DNA from: Beverwykella pulmonaria
Lineage: Eukaryota; Ascomycota; Dothideomycetes; Pleosporales; Melanommataceae
Length of the DNA: 64,000 nt
Assembly (NCBI GenBank): GCA_001599595.1
Contig: BCHH01000003.1
Coordinates: 3,965,224-4,029,223, forward strand
Reading direction: 5' to 3'
Position 1 is the stretch's first letter. Each line of letters begins with the position of its first letter. Below, piece by piece: positions 21,143 through 32,929 of the stretch. Below the pieces are notes generated by a model. It was not told the DNA's origin, searched no databases, and saw only the letters and a program-made list of their open reading frames with translations. Both the position numbers and the translations under genes were made by a program.

Positions 21143-22341
21143 TCAGCGATGATTCCAAGCTTTGAAGCCCGAGTGCGTTCGCTGGTTTTGCACCGCCTTA
21201 CTAAAAGCCGGGCCCAAAATAGCCCAGGTCTCGAAAAGCAAAACAGAAACCAGAGCGATGAGCATACCAGTAATGATGAAAAAGGCCTTGACGTAGATCT
21301 TGATCAATCGGATACGTGCCTCCCAGTTGAAAGACCTCCACGCATCCAAGAAGCCAATGTGGCCAGCCCCACCAAGAATCTTAGGAACAACCTTGCCGTT
21401 GAAGGTGCGGTCAAAGGGAACAATAGTGTCTTGATCTTCGGGGAGGATGGAGGCCTCGACGCGGATCTGAGTGACCATGGCTGGGAGGCATATGAAGAGG
21501 GTGCAGGCGAGAGCAATGACGATCATGAGGACGAAGCGGGTAATCAGCCAGACCCACTTGGCGCCGGAGATGGTTTCCTGCTGCAGGCGGTCGAGGCCGA
21601 AGAGCACAGCAAAGCCTTGGATGATGTAGAGGGAGATGTAAGGCATGGCAGCCTGGACAGCGGCGGGGAGCGCAAGGACTTTCCACTCGGCGCGAGACGG
21701 GAGACGCTTGTGGAACCACTTGTCGGTGGGCATAGCGATGACCTTGTGGGTCCACGAGGCGTGGAGATTAGCCAGTAGAGCACCGGATAGGGAAACAGCT
21801 ATGACGACGCTTCCTGGGAAGCGTGGGAGGATGGCTACGAAGAGGTTGGAGACAAATCCGAAGCACAGGGTGTAGAGGTAAAAGGTCAAGATGCCCCTCA
21901 CACGAGACCATGCACCGGCGAGAGAGACAAGGTGGCGGAGTGTAGCACGGATGCCCGAGGTGATGGGCTTCTGGTGGACGAGCGTGATTGTAGGACCGGT
22001 CTCGAGGAGGGGTTCTTTATCGTCCTTGGAGCCCTCTTCGGCCTGGGAAGCGGACACGGTGATGGCGGCGGAGGGGGTCTCAACCATGGCGAGAGTTGCG
22101 ACGACATCTTTGAGTGAGTAATCGACCTGCAAGGTGTCAGTTTGCTGTTTCCTGGGCTGCGAGGTATGAGTGAGCTCCGACTTACAAGACTCAAGAAGAC
22201 AATAATAACCCAGAAGGTAGCCCCCAGCGTAAAGATACCCCATCCGGGGATCTCGACATCTGGACCCTCCCGAACGGCACGCTTAATGAACTCGATCGTG
22301 TTGGGGTGTTCGAGCCCACGACGAACAACGTGCTCGATCAT
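21143..22341 (-). CDS. predicted multi-pass membrane protein of unknown function
   Basis: Exon 1 (22341-22186) and exon 2 (22126-21143) join through a GT-AG intron in phase 0 to give 379 aa. The N-terminus is MIEHVVRRGLEHPNTIEF, then an amphipathic stretch and a first hydrophobic segment (GIFTLGATFWVIIVFLSL). After a soluble Ala/Ser-rich loop come about five more hydrophobic segments, for example TFYLYTLCFGFVSNLFVAIL, ISLYIIQGFAVLFGL and AFFIITGMLIALVSVLLF. I believe close relatives exist in other Pezizomycotina, where they have no established role; I do not assign one. Confidence 0.8.
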
Positions 22342-23737
22342 GGTGGACGTATGAAATAAAAAGGTTGTAGTGTAGAAGAGCAAAAGAGGGGAAGTGGTGT
22401 GGTGTGGACAAAGGAAAGAAGGGTCGGTCGTCAGCAGGGGAAGGAGAGCACGTCGTTCGCTCTTGAGGGGGCAACCTGAGGCGCAGCGGGACGCCGTCTG
22501 CCTAGATGCTCGGGCCACGCAAATCCTGGCAAGGCTTAGCGCACCCGGTCATTGGCTGCATGAGAATCCTTCACGAGAACCTGTGTTGATGTCGCCGTCA
22601 GCCAATACTCTCGTGATATTCCTAGACAGTTGGCAGTGAGGTACTTCGTATTGTTTCATTGCTTGCGGCGCAATTGCTTGGATTTTGATTGCGGCAAAGG
22701 CATCCTCTTCACCGGTCGACGTCAAACGATTTGCTCGCAGTGAAGTACCATTTAGGCTCTCCTTAGCCCAGGTCCCCAGGGGAATGTGCGCCAAATTTCC
22801 TATTTTCGTCCTCCACGTTGCCGCACTGTGACGTTCTCTTACCCTACACTTGTAGCCTACTCGTAGGTGCCGAGCCGGACGAGACAAGTGTCTTTAAGTA
22901 AAATCGATCATGCCGCGGACTAAATCGTGGATTTCACTCATACGATTTCTCCCTAACACGTGTTGCATACGTCTTCGATGCCCGTAAAGGACACTGTTTT
23001 CTAGCCTGATACTGTACGTGCCGCCTTGAAACAGCCCAAGCATGCCATGCCATGCCGCTGACCGAAACCCTCGCCTCAGAATGTCCGTCGGAGCCCTTAT
23101 GGTCCCGTGCCGACTACTTGTGTAGGTAAGCTCCTTTTGGCCATGCATGTCAGCCATGAACATCAAAGTTGCACTTGGACTGTAGAAATGAGTCGAATTG
23201 GAAGAAACGATTCACAGTGCAGTTTTCATAGGCTTGCAAGCAAAAGATATTATGATACCATCCTGAAACACCTATCTAGAATAAGAGGAAAACAACTCCC
23301 CTCGTTATGACCGAAACCGTAGATCCCAACTTGTCCGTCCTCCATGCATGCCATGTACGAGACCTTGAGCCAGCAGCCGAAGCTAATTCCTCCATAACGA
23401 CGATGTGGAAGAGAAGAGAAGGAGAGAAGAAAGAGATAAAGACGTTGGACAGATTAGAGGGGAAGCTTTTTAAGGAGATGATGATACACAAACTGTGGAA
23501 TGGCTATGGGTTTCAATTTTGCACCAATGCGTGTCGAGCGTCGAGCACCAGACAGCAGGGAAAGGTAATCGTGATTGTCGTCTTCAGACCACGCATTAGG
23601 GATCCTATACGTAGTGGTCTTTGTGAATAGGTGAGAGGTAGTGTGTGCGCAGATAAATCGGATCTATGTCCTAGAAACATGCAGCCTTCGGGTAGGTTGT
23701 CGAGTGAAAGCCTGTTCCTTGCCGATTTTGTGCGCAT
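22342..23737. other. intergenic, nothing recognised
   Basis: About 1.4 kb. It must hold the promoter of the membrane protein gene and the 3' end of the reticulon gene. Small ORFs on both strands show no family features. Confidence 0.6.
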
Positions 23738-25248
23738 CTACGATGCAGGCTCGGCAACCGGTTCCTTCTCTTTGATCGGCTCGTGCGTGGGTGCAGCGGG
23801 GAACTCCCTCTTGACTTCCGGAGAAGTAGAGCGTCCACGGTAAGAGTTGATGGTCTCTTGGGCCTTGTGTGTGTACTCTTTTGTGTAGCCCTGAATAGCC
23901 TGCGCGGCATTCCCAGTACGTTGGCTGGCAATATCCTTGATCTGCGTTGCTTGCTTGTTGACTAGCTTATAGCCCTGCTCAAGCTGAGCATCAATCACCT
24001 CCTTGTTCTTAACGTAGATGAGAGGGCCGAGGTAGGCAACCGTGGTGGCAATCAGGGTCAAGCCCCAGAGCGGAACGAACTTGATGAGGAAGTACGAGAT
24101 GAGGGATGCGAAGAATGCCTGGACGAGAAAACGTCAGTTAGCCATGTTTCCTTTTGGGCATCGGATGCATTTTCAACGTACTGCACCAGTGGCGTAGACA
24201 TTCTCGGCGAATACAATCCGCTGGGACTCAATGACGAAGAAGTTGATGAACTGCTCAACATCGTCTAAGAGGCGCTCGAGGGAAGCCTTCGGGATGGTGA
24301 AGTACTTCCGGGGGCGGAACTGAGAGGTGAGGCCACGGCCAAACGCCAGCTTTCCGCCAAGCTCCGCACTCGCAGTCACTACCGCCGCTGTGAGTCTTTG
24401 GTTTGCACACGGCAGTGCAGAGGGAACATACCACCCAGAGTCAGGTAGACAATCTTGAAAATATAGCGGATGACGTTGAGATATCGCGCGGCGAAGATGA
24501 AGAGAACGGAGACGGCGAAGGCGATGGCAGTCGCGCGCGGGTTCTTCCACTGTGCCGGGATCAGTGCATGCCCGTCCAAGGCAGCGGTAATGCAAACTCA
24601 CACTCAGAAGTCGGTAGAACAAGCTGTGGTAGTCTGCTCCACATTAGTCCCAGTGTGGCAATTGCGCTCGTGAGGGCTGCCTACGTGTGAGGGGCTGGCC
24701 TGTTGCGGCCGGCTGCTCAGGCGTCGTTCGCGCATTCGCAAGGTCGGAGAACTCGTTGCTTGTCTTTGCAGCCTCTGCCTTCACGTTCTGTGCGACGGGA
24801 CCTAACGACGTCAGTTGTGGGCGGGACCGGGTGTTTTGGGCATCTGTCACGGAAGCGCTGTTAGCTCCGAGCTCGCACCCCAGATAAGGCGGCCAGATTG
24901 CACTTACCTCACCGTTGTTCACCGTGTCCTTGAGGCTCTGGGAGGCCGGGTGGTTCGAAACGGCGGCCATTGCGTTTTGTGCGGACTGTGCTGCTGCTAT
25001 GAGGTGGTTAGGGAGAGAGGCCGGTGGTGTGCGAGCTGCAGATAAGACTGTGATGCAAGGTGTTAGGTGCGTCTCGGCAAGGGTCGGAGGGGTGTTTTTG
25101 TGCGTACCTCACAATTCAAGATGCCACCGTTCTGTGTGCTCTGCGGCTTCGTGCTGCCGTTGGAGTAGCTGCCCGCGTTGGAAGGCGCTGATGGGTCTAG
25201 GTCAGGCAGGTGGGTGTTGTTAAGCTCGAGATGCGGAGCTTCCGACAT
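23738..25248 (-). CDS. reticulon-like ER-shaping protein
   Basis: Seven exons (25248-25108, 24985-24913, 24801-24685, 24633-24602, 24549-24432, 24387-24182, 24118-23738) give 355 aa. The hydrophilic N-terminus is followed by the reticulon homology domain, starting at YHSLFYRLLSWKNPRATAIA. Two long hydrophobic hairpins are present: from ATAIAFAVSVLFIFAARYL, and from AFFASLISYFLIKFVPLWG. Between them is the charged loop with LERLLDDVEQFINFF. Reticulons insert as wedges and tubulate the ER (family knowledge). The second intron (24802-24912) contains two nested donor/acceptor sets and may be a [D5,6] stwintron. The C-terminus is longer than in yeast Rtn1. Confidence 0.92.
24802..24912 (-). other. 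candidate [D5,6] stwintron in the reticulon gene
   Basis: The exon ends AAC G, then GTGAG^GTAAGTGC...GAGCTAACAG...CCGTGACAG^ATGCCC...CAACTGACGTCGTTAG. The internal unit has a consensus donor, a CTAAC branch point and a CAG acceptor. Removing it leaves GTGAGATGCC...CTGACGTCGTTAG, a normal 47-nt intron. A single 111-nt intron using the outer sites gives the same mRNA, so the frame cannot decide between the two. Confidence 0.5.
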
Positions 25249-28200
25249 TGTTCGTTTGGGGTTGGGAGAGCAAATACAGGGCACTGGAGCTGGTGGCAGG
25301 AAGATGGAAGTGGATTTTTTGGTGCAGAAAGTTGGCAACGGAGCAAAGGGCAGACGGACGAGGGGAAGAGTGTGCACTTGGATGAGGTGACACGCTTTCT
25401 TTGTTGGCATGAACCTTCTCTGGCATTGCTCGTGTGCCTGCCCGCACACTAGGCGAAACTGAAACGTCATCGGTCCTGGCGGGCTAGCGCGACCACACAA
25501 CAAACAATGATTTCATCCTGCCAACTCCACTTCCAGCGCTGTCACAGGCATATCGTACCGCCTCGCAGCTCTTAGCACGCGCAGAGGGCCTTTGAAGCTG
25601 GGTCGGTGTCGTGTGTGGCTATTCCTCCCGCACACTGTGTCGCCTCTGCTCGAAATTCCTCGTCATTTTCACGATGCAGCATTTTAGGGCTGGAAGTTTT
25701 GTCACATGTGAAAGGCCCTCCGCTCCATGACAAGTCACATTCCGATGAGGCGACATGGGATTCTTTTTCAATAGAACCACGCGGGCTGATGCACCATGTG
25801 CATCTCTTGGGAAATTTGTGGAATTCCATGTAGAAGATGGCGAGTTTCCTTTTCCTTTTCCACGTGCACACGGCAATGGCTTGCAGCGTTGCCAACCGTA
25901 CGTATTTCGCTACGTTTCATATTTTTCGTGCTTGCTATTTCTCGATTTTTAAGCGCGTACGTACGTAAAGGATGAATTAAAGGCAAGTACGTAGCGTAAA
26001 AGTAAATGTTTGACATTGCTGCTAAGTTCGTACGCGCTAAAATATTGAGAAATAGCAAGCACGAAACGTAGCGAAGTACGTACGGTTGGCAACGCTGATG
26101 GCTTGCACGGTGGTCACGGTATTGGGGCAACTATAAGAAGTGCAGGCGCTTCGGACACTGTGGCAAAAACTTTCACTCGGGTTTGGGCATGCCTGTGATG
26201 CTGTCTTAAGCACGGGCCGAGTGATTACGTTCATTTCTTCACAACCAAGCTTAAAGTCTCGATGATCGAGTTCCAGGCTCCCGTGATATAGTGACTTCTG
26301 TCTGGGAAGAAATGAAATTTCCATTCAAAAAACTTTCCACTGTGCTAGGGAAGTGAATATGAGGTCCGTGCAGGTAGATATGAACGCCGCGACCTGAAGA
26401 TACGTCCTTAGAAAGGAATTCTAGTCATATTCGAATTGATAGAGCATAGATCGCCAAGCCTACGGGACGTGGAAAGAGGACCCGTAAGCAACAACTTCAA
26501 CAGTAAAAAATGAGGCTCGGAAAGGGAAAACTATGATGCTCCGCTCAGAGCTTTTTGCCATGATCCAATCACGTCTCTAATCGTACAAAAGTCACAGGCG
26601 GGGGGAACTGATTCGTATGTTCAGTCTATAGTTGCTGCGAGAAAGTACCGTGATGATTAACGCACTACGGTCTAGTACACAAATGCGCATCGACCAGTAG
26701 GGTAAAGGGCCAACAAGGCCGTGCTCGCAGATGCAGGTGTAGCTCACATTGAGTCCTGGTGGAAAAGGCGAACGAGGCCCGCAGGATGTGGTCCAGGACC
26801 AGAGAAGAGGCTGTGAAAGACGAAAATTCCTTGGGTACTGGTGGGAAGCATTGGACCTATTGGACGAGATATTGGAGAAGATTTGGTACTTATTCCCAGC
26901 GCAGTGGAAACTCTCTCTTGTTGGTGGTCTGAAGAGAACCTCGTCCAGAGGTTCATCGAATGTGCAAGGCTGAAGCGCACTGTCCTCAAAAATCAACCCA
27001 CGTGGGAATGCAAGAAATAGGTCCGTGGACCGCTCAGACCATGAGCGCTTTCATTATCTACGACATCTGAGGATCAAATGATTATGGGAAGAGACCGACT
27101 CTTAAAAGAAACGCGAATGTTTCTAAGGTTGGGTCTCCAGAGCCCAGGGAACAAGATCAGGCCCAGAACGCGGCCTAATCTAGCTCTTTCTGACTTCGTA
27201 CATGCGGAGAAGCCGGTTCCGTATCGTTGGACGAAGTTCACACCACTTCACCAATAGGTCGAGTCGACAGCGCAGTCTTGAATTTACTAGAATCCGGAAG
27301 AAGGGTTGAAACTTGATTGTCGATCAGACAGGCATTCCCTAGCTGGAGGAGTTCGGCCAACGATCAGTGTTTCGATACTTATGGTCAGGCGAAGGATCAT
27401 CTGGGAGTGTGAAAAGGCGTGAGGGTGTACTTGACATCCGTCCGTTTCATCAATAGTTTTGGTGCATAAGAGACTCGTACATGCGTCGGGAACGCGGTTC
27501 CTGTGTCGCTATCGCACATGCCAACTGCCGCTGGTGGCTGGAGCAGAAGTGTTGGTGGTTGATATCTCTGTATCTTCACCACGCCAGCATTTGGAATGGC
27601 AGGACCAAGAAGGCGAATCCTTGTAGGTGGCTTTCCAGGTCTGTGGTCTTGATCCGCCTGCGGGATTTTGATTGCCTGCAGTGGGCTCAGGGCAACGCCT
27701 AATAGGAGAACCTCCGCAACCTTTGCTCTGTATCCAGCTGTCCAAGGCATCAAGTAAGAACGAGAGGCGAGCACTGGGAGCCATGATAGGCATCGTGACA
27801 GCCTCGTTCATCAGGAGCAAATGTGGAAGGCAGGCACGAGCTTGAGGAGAACAGCGGGGCAAAACATGGGTGACTCGGACGTCGGACGTTGGCGCAAGGA
27901 TTTGCCACGGGAGAGTGGGGGTAGCCATCGCTCTGCGAATTGGCGCAAGACAGCCCCAGCAGCCCATCAACCTCGGAGGACTGCGAGACTGCGCGCTTGT
28001 AGCGAGATGCGCAGAGGCAGGGTCTCGACATCCCTCGCTGCTGCATCGGCCCTGTAACTCGGGACGCTGCGACACCAGGGTATCATGCTGAGCAGAGAGG
28101 TTGCACGCAAACCTTGGATCTCAGGACTTCAGGTGGGGCTGTCATGGTTGGCGGTCAGCCTCGAACGTACGTACATCCAGCAGTCACGTCCGCCGTCATC

Positions 28201-29158
28201 ACGCTCACAGATGATTCACACCTCCAAGTGACTATTGAGAGCGCCGTGGCCGACCCTGCCGCCGCGGACAGCGTCGCTAGAGACGGTCAGTTCGATACGG
28301 ATGCAGCCACTCAGATGTCGTCGGGAAGCCGAGCTGCGTGTTGGTGCGGGATCAACGAGACTGAGACGGCCATCACAAGGAGCAAGCGAGTGCTGGCAGC
28401 CAGCCCGTCACGCCTCTCTGGCCAGCTGACAGGGATGCCAACGGCAGAGCTTCGTGATGGAGGTGCTAGGCACGACGCCTGCTGTGTTTGCGAGTCCTCG
28501 CGTCGCTGGTATAACCGTCAAGCCTGCGCTCGAGGCAGCCAGGAGACTGATTGCAACGCCGCGCTGTCTGCGACGCGACCCTTTTCCTGATCCAAAACAC
28601 ACAACCCCCGCCGCACACACCTACACGTGTTTTATTGTCTCCATTTGTCCAGCGATCCTCTAGTCTTCGGTTGCGGCGGGCTCTGGCTTTTGCTTTGACG
28701 CGGCAGCCACGCTGAGCTTAGGGCGTGCACACCGAGTCCCAAGGTACGGCGTTATCATCACCGCCACCCGTTTCTGCATCAGGAGCGTCCTCCTGCGCGA
28801 GCGATAAGTGTCTTGGTCCGCTCACGAGGCCCATAACTGCAGTGTCGACGCCTTCACTTCAGCCTCCTCCTCCCTTTCTCTTCCTCACACAGCGCCCGTC
28901 AACGCCTGCACCGCGCCCAGCTCGCCATATTGCGCGCGACGTGCCCTGAAGTCATACCCACTCTATCCCGCGCCCTCGGTACGGCGCCCACGCCCCACGA
29001 CGTACTACCATGGTCCATGCGCCCAAAGATCGCCAGCATCGATCCACCGCCAGCCGCCGCCGTCATCACCGCCGCTCTAAACCAACACTGCGCTCGCGAC
29101 AGTCCAACAGCTCGCCCTCTGCGGAGGTGGGAGTCTGTGTGGCCTCCCCGTTCACACC
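25249..29158. other. 3.9-kb gene-poor interval
   Basis: Between two divergent genes (reticulon and PTH11-like). Apart from the MITE at 25884-26097 I find no ORF with recognisable family features. Open frames around 27.4-28.6 kb overlap on both strands and look compositional. The last 500 bp are CT-rich, as expected for a fungal promoter. Confidence 0.55.
25884..26097. mobile_element. hAT-type MITE, 214 bp, with 8-bp target-site duplication
   Basis: Near-perfect terminal inverted repeats of about 75 bp begin CAGCGTTGCCAACCGTACGT on the left and end with the reverse complement on the right. The repeats differ by an 8-bp insertion in the left arm and a few substitutions. The direct repeat ATGGCTTG flanks the element at 25876-25883 and 26098-26105. 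An 8-bp target duplication with CAG-starting ends is typical of hAT transposons. No coding capacity, so it is non-autonomous. Confidence 0.88.
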
Positions 29159-30836
29159 ATGATATTGCCTCGCACCATCTACAATGAATCGCCGCCCGAG
29201 CGCCGCTCGCGCGTCTCCAACAACCCGACACTTCTCTACAGCTGGTGGTGCACCCTCTTCTCTCTCGTCATCATCATCATCCGTCTGTGCGGCCGCTGGA
29301 TTCGCAATGAGCAGCTCTTTCGCGAGGACAAAATCATGGCATGGAGCATTATTCCTCTTTTGGCAAGAATGGGCTTCGTGCATGTCGTGCTCCTCTACGG
29401 TACCAACAATGTCAATACCGAAACTCTAAACCCGTTGACAGATTCAACTCTGATCAATCATCGCATCATTGGCTCGAAACTGGTCCTCGCAGCCAGGATT
29501 TTCTACGCCCTTTTGTAAAACTCCCACATTGAGCTCATGTGTGTTATTCTCGCTGATTAAATGTAGCATCTGGACGGCCAAGTTCACCGTCTCCGAGTTC
29601 CTCAAGCGAATGACAGAGCGATTCTGGAAGAAAGGCTACGAAATTGGGCTGAAGGGAATTCGCGTCTTTCTCGTCGTTACCTTCCTAGCTGTCTTCGTTG
29701 CCACTCTTGCCGAATGCCAACCATTCAGTCATTACTGGCAGGTCATCCCAGATCCAGGACCGAGATGCCGCCAGGGCTATGCCCACCTGCTCACCATGGG
29801 TATCACTGATATGATCACCGACATTCTCATTGTCATCTTCCCGATCCCAATCATCCTCCGCTCAAGCATGGGCCTAAAGCGGAAGATCTCACTTATTTTG
29901 CTCTTTTCCATGTCAATAATGCTCATTGGACTCACTGGTGCTCGCATCCCACTGGTCATCGAGCGACGTGGGCTTCAACAATTCCGAACCATCTTCGCCT
30001 CGTCTGAGATTCTCGCTGCGACCTTCGTCTCCAACGCTATCGTTCTGGGTTCTTTCCTGCGTGATAGAGGTGTGAAGAAAGCAAAGTATAGAGGTGGTTC
30101 TACGTCCGACAGCATGGACCGCAGGTCTTCAACGCGTCGGCATACGCTTCAGCAATGGGGAAGTGATGAAGACCTCGCCCGCTCACTCGGCTACCGAACG
30201 AAGCCTGAGCTTGCGGACCTACCAGACAGCGCGCCAAGACTAGCACCAGTTGCTGATCTAGGTCTCCTAGCAGCTCATGGACCTACGGTGCCCTTTCCGG
30301 ACGCCAACTGGCAGTTCCCCAAACGAGAGTCACAGTCGAGCGGGGACTCTGATTTGAAGCTAAAGGTCCCCGAAGAGCCATTGCCAAGTCCGCGTGGAAG
30401 CAGACGGGTATCCTTTTACGATGTTGGCGGATTACTTGAAAGTGCTCCTCAACTAGGTGTGGCCCCATCTCTTACCGAAACCGTTGCCACTCACGACTTT
30501 GCTGCGCCGCATTCCAGAAGAGGGTCGAGAGCATCTACTTCGATCATATCCAACGGTCGAGCCTACCCTCTTTCCCCACGTCGCTCTTCACGCATATCTC
30601 AACAATCTCAAGAGCACGATACGGCTCATCGACCAAATCAGCCGGGCGATTTACTTGAAACCGATGTCGAGGAGCATATTTCCTCTTCTTCAACCACTCC
30701 AGCATCCATATCTGAATCCACAATACAACCACCACCGCCACCGCCGCCACCACAATCCCCACCAATACCCAACCTCCCGTCCTTGCAGGACGCCGGGGGG
30801 TTGCTCACTTCTTCTCTTTCTAAACCTTCAGCTTGA
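29159..30836 (+). CDS. integral membrane protein, PTH11/fungal rhodopsin-like
   Basis: Exon 1 (29159-29514) and exon 2 (29567-30836) give 541 aa; the GT-AG intron fuses ARIFYAL to FIWTAKF. The N-terminal half has about seven hydrophobic segments, including LFSLVIIIIRLCG, VFLVVTFLAVFVATLAE and LILLFSMSIMLIGLTGA, with the conserved CQPFSHYWQV and DMITDILIVIFPIP of this family. The C-terminal half is a long hydrophilic Ser/Arg-rich tail ending in a polyproline run. Members of this broad family act as surface receptors or sensors in some pathogens, but most are uncharacterised. No CFEM domain is present. Confidence 0.8.
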
Positions 30837-31408
30837 TACCCACGGCCCAAATTTTTGGCCACTTTTTACACTGCATAATCTGCTTGTTTCCTTCTGTCGA
30901 GATATCCCCATGAGAGTAGCGTTCATGGTTCTAACGATTTATGTGTCATGAATGAATCTGTATGGGAACATATACCAGGTTTTTAGGCCTGTCAGCATGG
31001 GTTGGACAATTTTTTTGGGCATATGGTCTGCGGCCATTTTGGGAATATGCATTGTACAATAGTATCGCCCGAGGAGTCGCTGCGATACATGACGTGCAGG
31101 ATCTTGTCTGGATGGTTTAAGTCAGGCCGACATATTGAATGCATAGGAAGAATTATATCAATCAAGCCTAGCTCTGCAGTGACGCCTCTTGAGGCAGCCA
31201 AACGAAACGAATCGTTGACAGATCTCTTGTCTGTAAATAAAGTTCAAGCCCCGATCTTCCGAACGATCGCACCCCCACGTCAGGAGTCCAAACCTAGTTT
31301 AGCGCGGTCAAAGCTTAAACTCCAGCTCACCGTGAACCTTGTCTTGTCTCCCTCATAATACGCATCAACAACGCAAGATTGCACTGCGCGCCATACCGGC
31401 CTCACACA
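30837..31408. other. intergenic, nothing recognised
   Basis: 572 bp between two tandem plus-strand genes; the promoter of the JmjC gene lies here. Confidence 0.6.
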
Positions 31409-32929
31409 ATGATAGCTGCAGCAGACGCGCCCACGCTTACCGAGATTGTCGAACTAACCCGTAGCATACTTACTACAGCACAGGATGACGACGAAATTCA
31501 CAAGTGCGGACACCCTGCTCTCAGCATCCTTGCGAGAAACCCGGATATGTGCATCCAGTTGGCGTACCAAAAACTGCATGATGTACCATATAAAGAGGTC
31601 GGGACGTGTTGGAGAAGGTTGTATACTGATGCGGTGTTGTGGAAGGTGTTGGGGATACTAGAGAAACAGAGGAGAGGAGAAAAGAAGGAGAATGGAAGGG
31701 AGAGGATGACTGGGGACGAAGGGGAAGAGCAAAAGGAGGAAGATTGGATCACACAGACAGTAAAGGGACTGGATATGGCGCTTATCCTCACTGGTGCGCC
31801 GATGAGGGAGGAAGTTGTTGAGCTGGTGTTGTCTGCGCTGGAGCGTTGGATTGCTGAGCGAGACCGAAAGGCTGAGTGCCGGGCGACGAAGAGGCGGAAA
31901 CTCGAAATTGCCAAATCTCACGCCCCCTCCACATTTCTATCTACAATTGCATCCCCGCCAAAATTACACTGTCCGATCCCCCGGGTAGCGAACCTCAGCC
32001 TCGAGGCTTTTCAAACACGCATCTCGAATGTAGAGACTCAAATACCGGTTATTGTAACGGGGGCAATAGATCATTGGCCAGCACTTGATGAAAGGCCTTG
32101 GAATAGAGTGGAGTATTTGATGGAGAGAACGTTAGGCGGACGGAGATTGGTGCCCGTGGAGGTGGGGAGGAGTTATACGGATGCAGGGTGGGGGCAAAAG
32201 ATTGTTAGTTTTGGGGAGTTTGTGAGTGAGTATATGGTTAGGGATGATGGTCACCATACCGATACTCCACGGCGGATAGCAATGGACTATAGCAACGATT
32301 CACCAGTCGACCAGGCTGCAGACCTCCCGCAAACAGGCTACCTAGCCCAGCACGACCTCTTCGCGCAAATCCCCTCTCTACGTGCAGACATTAGCATACC
32401 GGATTACTGCTATGCCACTCCACCTCCCACGTCCACTATAAAACCAACTCCAAGACTTGAAGACCCCATGCTAAACGCTTGGTTCGGCCCCGCGAACACC
32501 ATCTCTCCTCTCCACACAGACCCATACCATAATATCCTCGCCCAGGTCGTGGGCAGCAAATACATACGCCTTTACAGCCCGAAGGAAGGGGAGAGAGTGT
32601 GGCCGAGGGGAATGGATGAGATGGGTGTTGATATGAGTAATACGTCGACTATCGACCTCGATAATTTTTTCTCAGTGTATCCAGAACTTTCGCCCTGGGG
32701 GAAAGAGGGGGCGGGGGGTGGGGGAGGAAGGACGGAGAGGAGGGAGGATGGGAAGGGGCAGAATATGGAGGAGAGAAGAGAGTTCGAGGAGAGATTCAAA
32801 GGGTTCAAAGATGCGGATTTTGTGGAGTGCGTGCTGGGACCGGGGGAGTGCTTGTATGTTCCCGAGGGCTGGTGGCATTATGTGAGGAGTTTGACGCCGA
32901 GTTTTAGCGTGAGTTTTTGGTTTAATTGA
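31409..32929 (+). CDS. JmjC/cupin-8 protein, JMJD5-like
   Basis: Intronless, 506 aa from the ATG at 31409. The JmjC (cupin) core shows PVIVTGAIDHWPALDERPW, the iron ligands HxD in ISPLHTDPYHN (about residues 369-371) and the distal His in VPEGWWHYVRSL (about 489). The cosubstrate-side residues of the YLAQHDLF segment are also present. These are 2-oxoglutarate/Fe(II) dioxygenases; JMJD5-type proteins act as protein hydroxylases and have been linked to chromatin (family knowledge). The N-terminal 180 aa are helical and not recognised. A Gly/Glu/Arg-rich low-complexity insertion (around 32700-32790) sits before the last core strands. Confidence 0.87.
   Translation: MIAAADAPTLTEIVELTRSILTTAQDDDEIHKCGHPALSILARNPDMCIQLAYQKLHDVPYKEVGTCWRRLYTDAVLWKVLGILEKQRRGEKKENGRERMTGDEGEEQKEEDWITQTVKGLDMALILTGAPMREEVVELVLSALERWIAERDRKAECRATKRRKLEIAKSHAPSTFLSTIASPPKLHCPIPRVANLSLEAFQTRISNVETQIPVIVTGAIDHWPALDERPWNRVEYLMERTLGGRRLVPVEVGRSYTDAGWGQKIVSFGEFVSEYMVRDDGHHTDTPRRIAMDYSNDSPVDQAADLPQTGYLAQHDLFAQIPSLRADISIPDYCYATPPPTSTIKPTPRLEDPMLNAWFGPANTISPLHTDPYHNILAQVVGSKYIRLYSPKEGERVWPRGMDEMGVDMSNTSTIDLDNFFSVYPELSPWGKEGAGGGGGRTERREDGKGQNMEERREFEERFKGFKDADFVECVLGPGECLYVPEGWWHYVRSLTPSFSVSFWFN

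Noticed and set aside
27397..28590. Several open frames of 60-190 aa on both strands
   Set aside because: They overlap each other on opposite strands, show no family features and lack convincing starts or introns.
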